63,388 nt of DNA from UBA5158 sp040389045. Lineage in GTDB: Bacteria; Pseudomonadota; Gammaproteobacteria; DSM-16500. The notes below the pieces were generated by a model, which worked only from the letters and a program-made list of their open reading frames with translations, did not search any database and was not told the DNA's origin. The DNA lies in contig JAZKAT010000051.1 in assembly GCA_040389045.1 (NCBI GenBank), positions 1 through 63,388 on the forward strand, read 5' to 3'. The stretch's first letter is position 1. The number at the start of each line of letters is the position of its first letter. Below, one piece after another: positions 44,862 to 52,543 of the stretch. The translations under genes and the position numbers were made by a program.

Positions 44862-47132
44862 ATGATAAATCACTCTAATCCACCCAATTTACATATTCTG
44901 GTTATTGATGATAATCCGGAAATTCAGAAAGATTTTATTAAAATTTTAAGAACAAATACCTTAGTCCATGATGAATTATCAAGTTTTGAAGATAAATTGT
45001 TCGGCGCAAAAGAAACTGCAACATTCAAATTACCGCGATTCCAAATTGATACTGCCTCTCAGGGATTAGAAGGCGTGGAAAAGATTAGCAAAGCAAAGCA
45101 GGAAGGCAATTCCTATTCGCTTGCTTTTGTCGATATACGTATGCCGCCAGGCTGGGATGGGGTTGAAACAATTAAGCGTATTTGGGAAATAGAACCCGAT
45201 ATGCAAATTGTGATTTGTACAGCCTATTCAGATTATACCTGGGAAGAAACCATCGACCATCTGGGTCAAAAAGAAAATTTACTTATTTTAAAAAAACCTT
45301 TTGATCATATTGCCGTACGTCAATTATCTTGTGCGCTCACTAAAAAATGGCAATTGTTACAAGACGCGCGTGAGCATACAAAATTTCTCGAAGATCGTAT
45401 TGAAGAACGAACCAAATCATTAAAGCACTCGCTCTCTATCACGAGAGGTACACTTGAATCTTCAGCAGAATGTATTTTGGTGACAGATAACAATAATACT
45501 ATTATTGATCACAATAATAATATTATTCAAATGTGCAATATTCCTTTGCACATTTTAGAAAAAAAAGATGTAGGAGCTTTGCTGGAATATATTTCACATC
45601 AAACAGAAAACTCCGCTGATTTTTTAAAATTTGTTGATGAATTAACTCTAAACCCTGAACTAACCAAAATTGGCAAGATAAAATTCAAAGATGCGCGTAT
45701 ATTTGAATATTACTCACAACCATATAAACTCGAAGACCAAATAGTTGGCCGTATTTGGAGTTTCCGCGATATTACTAAACGAGCTATGCTGGAAGAAAAG
45801 CTGCAACATCAAGTGTCACATGATTCATTAACAGGTCTACCGAATAGGCTTTTTTTAACTGAACGTATTCACCAATCTTTATTACGATCAAAGGTTGATA
45901 ATTCCATATTTGGAATATTATTTTTTGATCTTGATCGATTTAAATTAGTTAACGATAGCTTGAGTCATGAAGCGGGGGATCAATTATTAAAAGCTGTTGC
46001 TGAGCGTTTAAATTCTTCGATTCGTGGTGAGGACACATTATGTCGCTTGGGTGGTGATGAGTTTGTGGCTGTTATCACATCGCTTCAAGATGTAGATGGC
46101 TTAACAGCTGTAGCTAACAAATTAATGAGCGCTTTTCAGCAACCATTCCAAATTGAGGAACATAGTCTCAATATTAGCGCCAGCATCGGCATCAGTGTTT
46201 TTCCACAGGATGGTAAAGAGATTGATGAATTACTTTGTAATGCGGATTTTGCTATGTATCGTTCCAAAGAACTCGGCGGCAACCAGTTTCATTATTATAA
46301 TGATAAATTAAGCCAGCAGACCGTATTACGTTTTGAAATGGAAGCAGATTTACGTAAGGCCATAGACAATAAAGAATTTATTTTACTTTATCAACCTCAG
46401 CTAGATGCAACGACACAACAGCTAGTCTCTGTAGAAGCGTTGATACGCTGGAAACATCCAACTAAGGGCTTTATTCTTCCGCTGGAATTTATTCCTTTGG
46501 CAGAAAGCACGGGACTTATCATAGCAATAGGGGATTGGATAATTAAAGAGGCGTGCGCACAAAATAAAAGATGGCAAGAGCTTGGGTTGCCACCCATTCG
46601 AGTTGCCGTTAATATAGCCTCTTTACAACTTAAGCAGCCTAATCTGATTAAAGTAATTAAAAACGTGTTGCAGGAAACAGGGTTAAAACCAGAGTATCTT
46701 GAGATAGAATTAACTGAAAATGTCGTTATTAATTGTGCAGAATCTCTTGCAACTATCACGACGTTGAAAGAGATGGGAATACAAATTACGCTTGATGATT
46801 TTGGCACAGGTTTTTCAAGTCTGAATTATTTAAGAGAAATAGCAATAGACCGCATTAAGATAGATCAATCATTTGTTAAAAATATTAATGTTAAAAGAGG
46901 CGATGAAGTTATTATACAAGCCATTATTGCCATGGCCCAAAATTTACATTTAGACGTTTTGGCTGAAGGAGTGGAAACCCAAGATCAACTAAGGTTTTTA
47001 AAATCAAAAGAATGCGATCAATTTCAAGGATATTATTTTAGTAAGCCATTAACCGATAGTGAATTGGAAAATGTGTTAAGACATCCAGAAAAAGTAGCTG
47101 ACGATCTGCTTCATCAAAAATCCAATGAATAA
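44862..47132 (+). CDS. REC-PAS-GGDEF-EAL response regulator (c-di-GMP turnover)
   Basis: The protein has 756 residues from ATG 44862. Residues 10-160 form a receiver domain (VIDDN, phospho-acceptor Asp in FVDIRMPPG near 91, Lys in LKKPFD), with a longer than usual insertion after the first helix. PAS spans about 200-310. GGDEF spans about 320-480 with an intact GGDEF signature and an inhibitory I-site RGED five residues before it. EAL spans about 495-745 with EALIRWKHP, ELTEN, DDFGTGFSS, KID and EGVET all present. Both synthesis and hydrolysis of c-di-GMP are therefore possible, under phosphorylation control. The partner kinase is probably the one at 52540-54519, whose operon converges on this gene. 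Confidence 0.93.
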   Translation: MINHSNPPNLHILVIDDNPEIQKDFIKILRTNTLVHDELSSFEDKLFGAKETATFKLPRFQIDTASQGLEGVEKISKAKQEGNSYSLAFVDIRMPPGWDGVETIKRIWEIEPDMQIVICTAYSDYTWEETIDHLGQKENLLILKKPFDHIAVRQLSCALTKKWQLLQDAREHTKFLEDRIEERTKSLKHSLSITRGTLESSAECILVTDNNNTIIDHNNNIIQMCNIPLHILEKKDVGALLEYISHQTENSADFLKFVDELTLNPELTKIGKIKFKDARIFEYYSQPYKLEDQIVGRIWSFRDITKRAMLEEKLQHQVSHDSLTGLPNRLFLTERIHQSLLRSKVDNSIFGILFFDLDRFKLVNDSLSHEAGDQLLKAVAERLNSSIRGEDTLCRLGGDEFVAVITSLQDVDGLTAVANKLMSAFQQPFQIEEHSLNISASIGISVFPQDGKEIDELLCNADFAMYRSKELGGNQFHYYNDKLSQQTVLRFEMEADLRKAIDNKEFILLYQPQLDATTQQLVSVEALIRWKHPTKGFILPLEFIPLAESTGLIIAIGDWIIKEACAQNKRWQELGLPPIRVAVNIASLQLKQPNLIKVIKNVLQETGLKPEYLEIELTENVVINCAESLATITTLKEMGIQITLDDFGTGFSSLNYLREIAIDRIKIDQSFVKNINVKRGDEVIIQAIIAMAQNLHLDVLAEGVETQDQLRFLKSKECDQFQGYYFSKPLTDSELENVLRHPEKVADDLLHQKSNE

Positions 47133-47139
47133 AAAAATA

Positions 47140-47253
47140 GGGGCTGTTGACAATTCGCTAGACTGAGACAAAAAACCGTGATTTTCGAGCACCGCAGTGG
47201 AGCGCAGAAAATCACGGTTTTTTGACCAGAATAGTAGAATTGTCAACAGTCCC
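47140..47253. mobile_element. 114-bp miniature inverted-repeat element (MITE) with TA flanks
   Basis: Terminal arms GGGGCTGTTGACAATTC and GAATTGTCAACAGTCCC match at 16 of 17 positions when one is reversed. An inner pair AAAAAACCGTGATTTTC / GAAAATCACGGTTTTTT is perfect, and 20 bp remain at the centre. TA dinucleotides flank both ends (47138-47139, 47254-47255), as produced by IS630/Tc1-mariner transposases. No coding capacity. It lies between the convergent ends of the c-di-GMP regulator and the first TonB receptor and may serve both as terminator. Confidence 0.8.
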
Positions 47254-47460
47254 TAAGAAAGTTTGATGGTAAGTGTGCATAGCACGCGTCTTTCAACATT
47301 CGGCGNNNNNNNNNNNNNNNNNNNNNNNNNNNNNNNNNNNNNNNNNNNNNNNNNNNNNNNNNNNNNNNNNNNNNNNNNNNNNNNNNNNNNNNNNNNNNNN
47401 NNNNNCCCTAAGAAAGTTTGATGGTAAGTGTGCATAGCACGCGTCTTTCAACATTCGGCG
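47251..47460. other. Scaffold gap (100 N) flanked by an exact 55-bp duplication
   Basis: Bases 47306-47405 are N. The 55 bases before (47251-47305) and the 55 after (47406-47460) are identical. This is what results when two contigs overlapping by one 55-mer are joined with a fixed 100-N spacer. The true sequence is probably continuous, with one copy of the 55-mer and no gap; the window is then about 155 bp too long. Confidence 0.9.
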
Positions 47461-49420
47461 CGGCAGTTTGTTGCTGGGTGCTTTGCGTGAGGTTCTGTCC
47501 CGACAATGCGAGAGTAACATCCTTAGTGATTTTATAAGCAATGCGGGCATCAACCGAGATGTAATTGTTAATTCGCAAAAGGATTGCCTGATTGAAATTA
47601 GGCGGAACATCATTCTGAATACTAAAGAAGTTGGATTCGTAGCGAAGATAGCCATCGATTTCCCAAGGGCCGCGTGCCCACCCAAGATTGGCATTCACCA
47701 CATTAACCGGCTGAGTATCCTCATAATCCGTTAATATCTGCTGAAATGGCTGGGTGAAATTATCGTGGATAACCATAGGGGTGTAGCTTGCGCCCCAGCG
47801 CCAATACTTAAGAAAAATCCCCTTGATTGATAACTCAAGACCAGTCGCTTGTGAACTCCCAATATTGGCAGGTGTCGCGATCTGACTGGTCGGAAACAAA
47901 CTACCGCCTTTAAGAGATACGAGATCGTGGGAAGTCTCATGGAACACGCTGACCCTTGTACTCGCATCTATCACAGTAAGCTGTCGGTCCCAGCCAGCTT
48001 CATAGTTCATCACAATGGTTGGGTTTAAAGTTGGAATGCCACCAGAAAAGCCAAATGGTGGTATCGGGTGTATAAATCCACCAAAGTTAACGAGGTTAGG
48101 CACTTGTACGCCCCGCGCGACCATGAGGCGAAATGTATTGAGTGCATTGGCCTGCCAGACTAGAGCAGAATTGAAACTCTTTTCGAGCAGCGAACGATTG
48201 TTCCAATCGGCATTAGTCAATCCAGAACCCACGGGTTGTGGTCCCTCACGTCCAAGCGTCAAACGGTCCAGGCGCAAGGCGTTGGTGAGTGCGAGTGTGG
48301 GCGTGATCTTCCAGTTCCACATACCATCGGCTGAAGCCACGTTGTAGAAGACGAAAGCTTCTAGTGCGGTGGTTGGCATCATATTATGTCGGTATTCGCC
48401 TGCGACCCTAAATATATTGTTGCTTCCAACCTGAAAAAAATCTTCTAATATACCCACGGTGACTTGGTTATTGAGCTTTAAGAAAGGAGTGGTAAATACG
48501 GTCAAAAAGGCTGGAGAGTAGATATCGTTTCGATAAACCGTGCCCTTAATGGTCCCAAATAAAGTTTCCGCTGACAAGCTACCTTTCAGCGATTTAGTCC
48601 AGTATTCTGAATACCCCTCCTGATAAGTTGGTACTATCTCAGTTTGAGCGGCTTTGCTACGCGTAGCTTCAAAAGCACCTTCGATCTTATCCGTGAAGTG
48701 TATTCGTGCCAGCGCATTAATTTCGGCGCGATTATCACCTTTTCGCGACCCGATTGCATTTGGCAATTGTGGTGTCGAGAAATCGTTATTGCCGCGCGCG
48801 CCCGCCGCAATCCGGAAACCTGCTTTGTCCTTTATGGTCTTCGTGGCAATAATCGAGCCTTGCTTTAGTTCTTGCGTGCCGCCAATCAGGGCCGCAGTAT
48901 TTACCTCATCGTAGATTGGATTGTAAGTGATTATATTGATAACACCGCCAACGGCATTGAAACCAAATAGCGCGCAGTTGGGGCCTTTGATTACTTCAAT
49001 CTGGCGAATTTCTCCGAGTTCGACCGGGAGAGTGCTCCAGGGTGTATAGCCATAGAAGTCGGCATAGACTTGTCGACCATCAATCAACACCAGCAGCCGT
49101 GGTGAATAAGCTTGGTTGTAACCCCGTATGCTGACATCAGCATCGTCATTGGCCCATTGCAGTACATCTACACCGGCGACATGGCGTAGCACACCGGGAA
49201 TATCATTTGCGCCTGAGCGGCGAATATCCTCAGCGGTAATAATCACCATCGTGGCAGGGACTTCGCTAGCTCGCTGTGGCGTACCAGTAATGCTGGTAGT
49301 AATTGGCTCGTTGAATAATTGTTCGAAGGCACCATAATCTATTGATTTGGCCTGTGCTGCGCAACACGTGACAGTCATTGTGACAGCGCAAATCCAATTA
49401 AGCAGTTGACGAATACACAT
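47408..49420 (-). CDS. TonB-dependent receptor, copy 1
   Basis: The 670-residue outer-membrane protein has a signal peptide ending CCAAQAK, then a linker of the type D-Y-G-x-x-E-x-LF-x-EP-x-TTS-x-TGTPQR, and a plug domain (about 50-165: VIITAEDIRRSGA, SIRGYNQAYSPRLLVLIDGR, EVIKGPNCALFGFNAVGGVINIIT). A 22-strand-type barrel follows. No standard TonB box is obvious. It ends LCTLTIKLS without the usual terminal aromatic, and its TAG stop lies across the junction with the MITE. It is the last gene of the kinase-YfiR-receptor operon, 17 bp after YfiR-like copy 1, and clearly a paralogue of copy 2. Ligand unknown. Confidence 0.9.
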   Translation of the reverse strand: MCIRQLLNWICAVTMTVTCCAAQAKSIDYGAFEQLFNEPITTSITGTPQRASEVPATMVIITAEDIRRSGANDIPGVLRHVAGVDVLQWANDDADVSIRGYNQAYSPRLLVLIDGRQVYADFYGYTPWSTLPVELGEIRQIEVIKGPNCALFGFNAVGGVINIITYNPIYDEVNTAALIGGTQELKQGSIIATKTIKDKAGFRIAAGARGNNDFSTPQLPNAIGSRKGDNRAEINALARIHFTDKIEGAFEATRSKAAQTEIVPTYQEGYSEYWTKSLKGSLSAETLFGTIKGTVYRNDIYSPAFLTVFTTPFLKLNNQVTVGILEDFFQVGSNNIFRVAGEYRHNMMPTTALEAFVFYNVASADGMWNWKITPTLALTNALRLDRLTLGREGPQPVGSGLTNADWNNRSLLEKSFNSALVWQANALNTFRLMVARGVQVPNLVNFGGFIHPIPPFGFSGGIPTLNPTIVMNYEAGWDRQLTVIDASTRVSVFHETSHDLVSLKGGSLFPTSQIATPANIGSSQATGLELSIKGIFLKYWRWGASYTPMVIHDNFTQPFQQILTDYEDTQPVNVVNANLGWARGPWEIDGYLRYESNFFSIQNDVPPNFNQAILLRINNYISVDARIAYKITKDVTLALSGQNLTQSTQQQTAAPNVERRVLCTLTIKLS

Positions 49421-49437
49421 CCGGTGGGTCCCTTTGT

Positions 49438-49959
49438 TTAATACTCCGTGATCATCATGTTAAAAGCTGTAGCAAACTTCGTGCCGCTTTTTGCTGCTGC
49501 GGCACGATTGACAAGAATTTCGACCTTAGGATGTGATTTCACACCTAGAACACATGCGCCAGCTATCACCTGCGAAATGTCAGTGGTGATGCAGACAATG
49601 GGTTTCTTATTACTGGCAGGTAATAATTTACGACCATCAATCCCCACACCTTGGGTCAGAAAAAAAAGTCCTACATCGGCGTTATCAGCTTCATTTATCT
49701 TTATCATGATGGGTTTCAAGAAGAGATTGCCAACTTGTAATCCTCCCCCCAGCAATTTTTGTAAATTTTCAGCTTCTTGCACGGAACTACTGACATTGGG
49801 TGAATAGACAATGCCAATGTTTAACTTACCCGTGGGTGGATTATTAGTAAATCCGAGCGCGCGCACTGCAACCTCCAAGTCTTTTAGCTCTACGGATGCT
49901 TGAGCGGGTAGCGCTATCATGAGGCAGCAACCAATCAAGAATAATGCAATTTTTTTCAT
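49438..49959 (-). CDS. YfiR-like (DUF4154) periplasmic protein, copy 1
   Basis: The 173-residue protein has a signal peptide ending LPAQASVE. The mature part fits the YfiR/DUF4154 pattern: LGFTNNPPTGKLNIGIVYSP near the start, then DVGLFFLTQGV, a conserved Cys pair (IVCITTD ... GACVLGV), and the end VEILVNRAAAAKSGTKFATAF, equivalent to the IN-x-x-aA-x-x-aG-L-x-x-S end of YfiR. YfiR is a periplasmic repressor of the diguanylate cyclase YfiN in Pseudomonas. Here it is placed between receptor copy 2 (37 bp before) and receptor copy 1 (17 bp after). It probably carries a signal from receptor to inner-membrane kinase. Confidence 0.72.
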   Translation of the reverse strand: MKKIALFLIGCCLMIALPAQASVELKDLEVAVRALGFTNNPPTGKLNIGIVYSPNVSSSVQEAENLQKLLGGGLQVGNLFLKPIMIKINEADNADVGLFFLTQGVGIDGRKLLPASNKKPIVCITTDISQVIAGACVLGVKSHPKVEILVNRAAAAKSGTKFATAFNMMITEY

Positions 49960-49996
49960 AGGTTTTCCTTGTTAAAGTCACGTGTGACACCATTTC

Positions 49997-52006
49997 TCAA
50001 ACTTTGACTGTCAATGTGCAGAGCACGCGTCTTTGAATATCCGGCGCGGAAGTTTGTTGCTGGCTTCCTTGCGTGAGGTTCTGACCCGACAATGCTAAAG
50101 TGACGTCCTTAGTAATTTTATAAGCAATTCGAGCATCAACCGCGGTATAGTTTTTAATAGCCACCAGCAATTTGGTACTGTTACCGAGGTTACCTCGAAT
50201 ACTATAAAAATTGGAACGATAGCGGACATAGCCATCTATCTCCCAAGGGCCTTTCGACCAGCCAAGATTACCGTTAACGACGTTGACCGGCAAAGTGTCC
50301 TGATAATCCACTCCTACCTGCGACAAGGTGAAGTTGCCGAAATTATCGTTGATAAATTCGGGTGTGTAGCTTGCCCCCCACCGCCAATTCTGCAGGAAAA
50401 CCCCTTTGATCGATAATTCTAAGCCAGTCGCTTGCGAGCTGCCGATATTGGTTGGTGTAGACACTAGTGAACTACCGGGAAATAGGGAGCCCCCAATAAG
50501 GGATATCAGAGAATAGGCATTTTCGTGGAATAGAGTGACCCTGGTTTGCGCGCCTATGGAAGGGAAGTCGCGGTCCCATCCGGCTTCATAGTTTCTCACA
50601 ATCGCTGGGTTTAGCGTTGGGACCCCGCTGGCAACGCCAAAGGGTTGTACCGGAAAGATCAATCCACCAAATTCAAGGAGGCTAGGTAGCTGCACCCCGC
50701 GCGCCGCCATGATTCTGAAAGTATTAACAGTGTTGGCTTGCCAGACCAAACCGGAATTAAAGCTCTTTTCCACTAAGACCCGGTTGTTCCAAATGGAGTT
50801 AGTCAATCTGGAACCTAGTGGTTGGGGCCCCTCTCTTCCCAGGGTTAAATGGTCGAGCCGTATAGCGTTGGTGAGGGCGAGTGAGGGAGTAATTTTCCAA
50901 TTCCACATACCGCTGACTGAGCCTACGTTGTAGAAGACATAAGCTTCCAGCAGAGTGGTGGGCATCATATTGTGGCGGTATTCGAGAGCGACTCTAAATG
51001 TATTATTGCTGCCGATTTTAAAAAGGTCTTCTACCATACCCACGGTGACTACGTTATGCAGTTGTGAAAGAGGATTGGTGAAATTCATTATGTAATTTTT
51101 ATAGGCGAGAATGTTTTGATAAGCCGTGGCTTGAATCAGTCCTAATGATGAGTCAGCTGTCAAGCTACCCTTAACCGACTTCGTCCAGTACTTGGAATAC
51201 CACTCTTGATAGGCGGGCCCGACTTCAGTTTGCGCGGCATTGCTTTGACTAGCCTCAAGAGCAGCTTCGATTTTGTCGGTGAGGCGTACGCGTGCGAGCA
51301 TATTAACTTCACCGCGATTATCCCCGCGTCGGGTTCCAATCGCGTTTGGCAATTGTGGCGTCGAGAAATCGTTATTTCCACGGAACCCTCCCGCAATCCG
51401 TAGACCTGCTTTATTATTTATTTTCTTTGTGGCAACAATCGATCCTTCCTTCAATTGTTGTGTGCCACCCGCCAGGGATGCGGTATTGACTTCGTCATAG
51501 AGTGGATTGTAGGTGATTATATTGATGACACCCCCAGCCGCATTGAAACCAAACAGGGCGCTATTGGGTCCTTTGATTACTTCGATCTGGCGTATTTCGT
51601 TGAGTTCAACCGGTAGCGTACTCCAGGGTGTATAGCCATAGTAATCGGCATAAACCTGTCGGCCATCGATCAACACCAGTAGGCGTGGTGAATAAGCCTG
51701 ATTGTAACCACGGATGCTGACATCGGCATCATCATTAGCCCACTGTAGTACATCTACACCGGCGACATGGCGGAGCACACCGGGAATATCGTCAGCGCCG
51801 GAGCGTCGAATATCTTCGGCGGTAATAATCACCATGGTGTCTGGTACCTCACTGACTCGTTGAGGCGTACCGGTAACACTAGTGGTAACAGGCTCCTTGA
51901 ATAATTGTTCTAGCGAACCATAATCCATTGATTTAGCTTGTGCAGTACCACAAGCGACAGTCATAGCGATCAGGTAAATATGCTTAATGAGTTGATGAAT
52001 TTTCAT
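49997..52006 (-). CDS. TonB-dependent receptor, copy 2
   Basis: The protein has 669 residues from ATG 52006 (AAGGA 9 bp upstream). It has the same architecture as copy 1: signal peptide ending GTAQAK, linker MDYGSLEQLFKEPVTTSVTG, plug with VIITAEDIRRSGADD and SIRGYNQAYSP, and the same barrel length. By eye roughly two thirds of residues are identical to copy 1; most changes are in the barrel, in the segments that would be extracellular loops, while the plug is nearly unchanged. It ends LCTLTVKV, again without a terminal aromatic residue, so this ending is a feature of the pair. It follows YfiR-like copy 2 by 18 bp. Confidence 0.92.
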   Translation of the reverse strand: MKIHQLIKHIYLIAMTVACGTAQAKSMDYGSLEQLFKEPVTTSVTGTPQRVSEVPDTMVIITAEDIRRSGADDIPGVLRHVAGVDVLQWANDDADVSIRGYNQAYSPRLLVLIDGRQVYADYYGYTPWSTLPVELNEIRQIEVIKGPNSALFGFNAAGGVINIITYNPLYDEVNTASLAGGTQQLKEGSIVATKKINNKAGLRIAGGFRGNNDFSTPQLPNAIGTRRGDNRGEVNMLARVRLTDKIEAALEASQSNAAQTEVGPAYQEWYSKYWTKSVKGSLTADSSLGLIQATAYQNILAYKNYIMNFTNPLSQLHNVVTVGMVEDLFKIGSNNTFRVALEYRHNMMPTTLLEAYVFYNVGSVSGMWNWKITPSLALTNAIRLDHLTLGREGPQPLGSRLTNSIWNNRVLVEKSFNSGLVWQANTVNTFRIMAARGVQLPSLLEFGGLIFPVQPFGVASGVPTLNPAIVRNYEAGWDRDFPSIGAQTRVTLFHENAYSLISLIGGSLFPGSSLVSTPTNIGSSQATGLELSIKGVFLQNWRWGASYTPEFINDNFGNFTLSQVGVDYQDTLPVNVVNGNLGWSKGPWEIDGYVRYRSNFYSIRGNLGNSTKLLVAIKNYTAVDARIAYKITKDVTLALSGQNLTQGSQQQTSAPDIQRRVLCTLTVKV

Positions 52007-52024
52007 ATTCACTGTTCCTTAAAT

Positions 52025-52543
52025 TTAATATTCCGTGATCATCATGCTAAAAGCCGTGGCAAACGTCGCACCGCTATTGGCTGCTGCTGCGCGATTGACG
52101 AGAATTTCAATCTTCGGGTGCGATTTCACACCCAAACCACATGCTCCATTGATCACCTGCGAAACATCGGTGGTAACGCAGAGAATTTGTTTTTTATTGC
52201 TGGCAGACGACAATTTCCGGGCATCACCGCCTAAACCCCCCGTTAGAAAAAATAGTCCCACATTGGCATTGTCAGCTTCGTTAATATTCACCATGACGGG
52301 TTTCAAAAAAAGGTTGCCAACTTGCAAACCATTCCCCAGCATTCTTTGCAGATTTTCAGCTTCTTGAGCTGAACTAGGAACATCAGGAGCGTAGACAATG
52401 CCAACGCTTAACTCACCCGTGGGTGGATTATTCATAAAACCTAGCGCACGGACCGCGATCTCCAAGTCGCTTAATGAGACGGCCTGAGCTGGCATCGCCA
52501 TCACCATAAAACAACAAGTCAAGAATAATGCAATTTTTTTCAT
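52025..52543 (-). CDS. YfiR-like (DUF4154) periplasmic protein, copy 2
   Basis: The 172-residue paralogue of the protein at 49438-49959 has signal peptide MKKIALFLTCCFMVMAMPAQA, the same Cys pair (ILCVTTD ... GACGLGV) and the same C-terminal NRAAAANSGATFATAFSMMITEY. The start codon overlaps the kinase stop (AATGA, 4 bp), and its ribosome-binding site GGAGGAAATAA is formed by the last codons of the kinase gene. Translation of kinase and this protein is therefore coupled, which argues that they work together. Confidence 0.75.
   Translation of the reverse strand: MKKIALFLTCCFMVMAMPAQAVSLSDLEIAVRALGFMNNPPTGELSVGIVYAPDVPSSAQEAENLQRMLGNGLQVGNLFLKPVMVNINEADNANVGLFFLTGGLGGDARKLSSASNKKQILCVTTDVSQVINGACGLGVKSHPKIEILVNRAAAANSGATFATAFSMMITEY

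Noticed and set aside
47253..47694. ORFs running through the N stretch
   Set aside because: They read the artificial gap and the duplicated receptor end; not genes.
47408..52006. Receptors as siderophore uptake genes
   Set aside because: No iron-uptake genes, Fur box or standard TonB box are seen nearby; the kinase and YfiR-like neighbours point to signalling, though uptake is not excluded.
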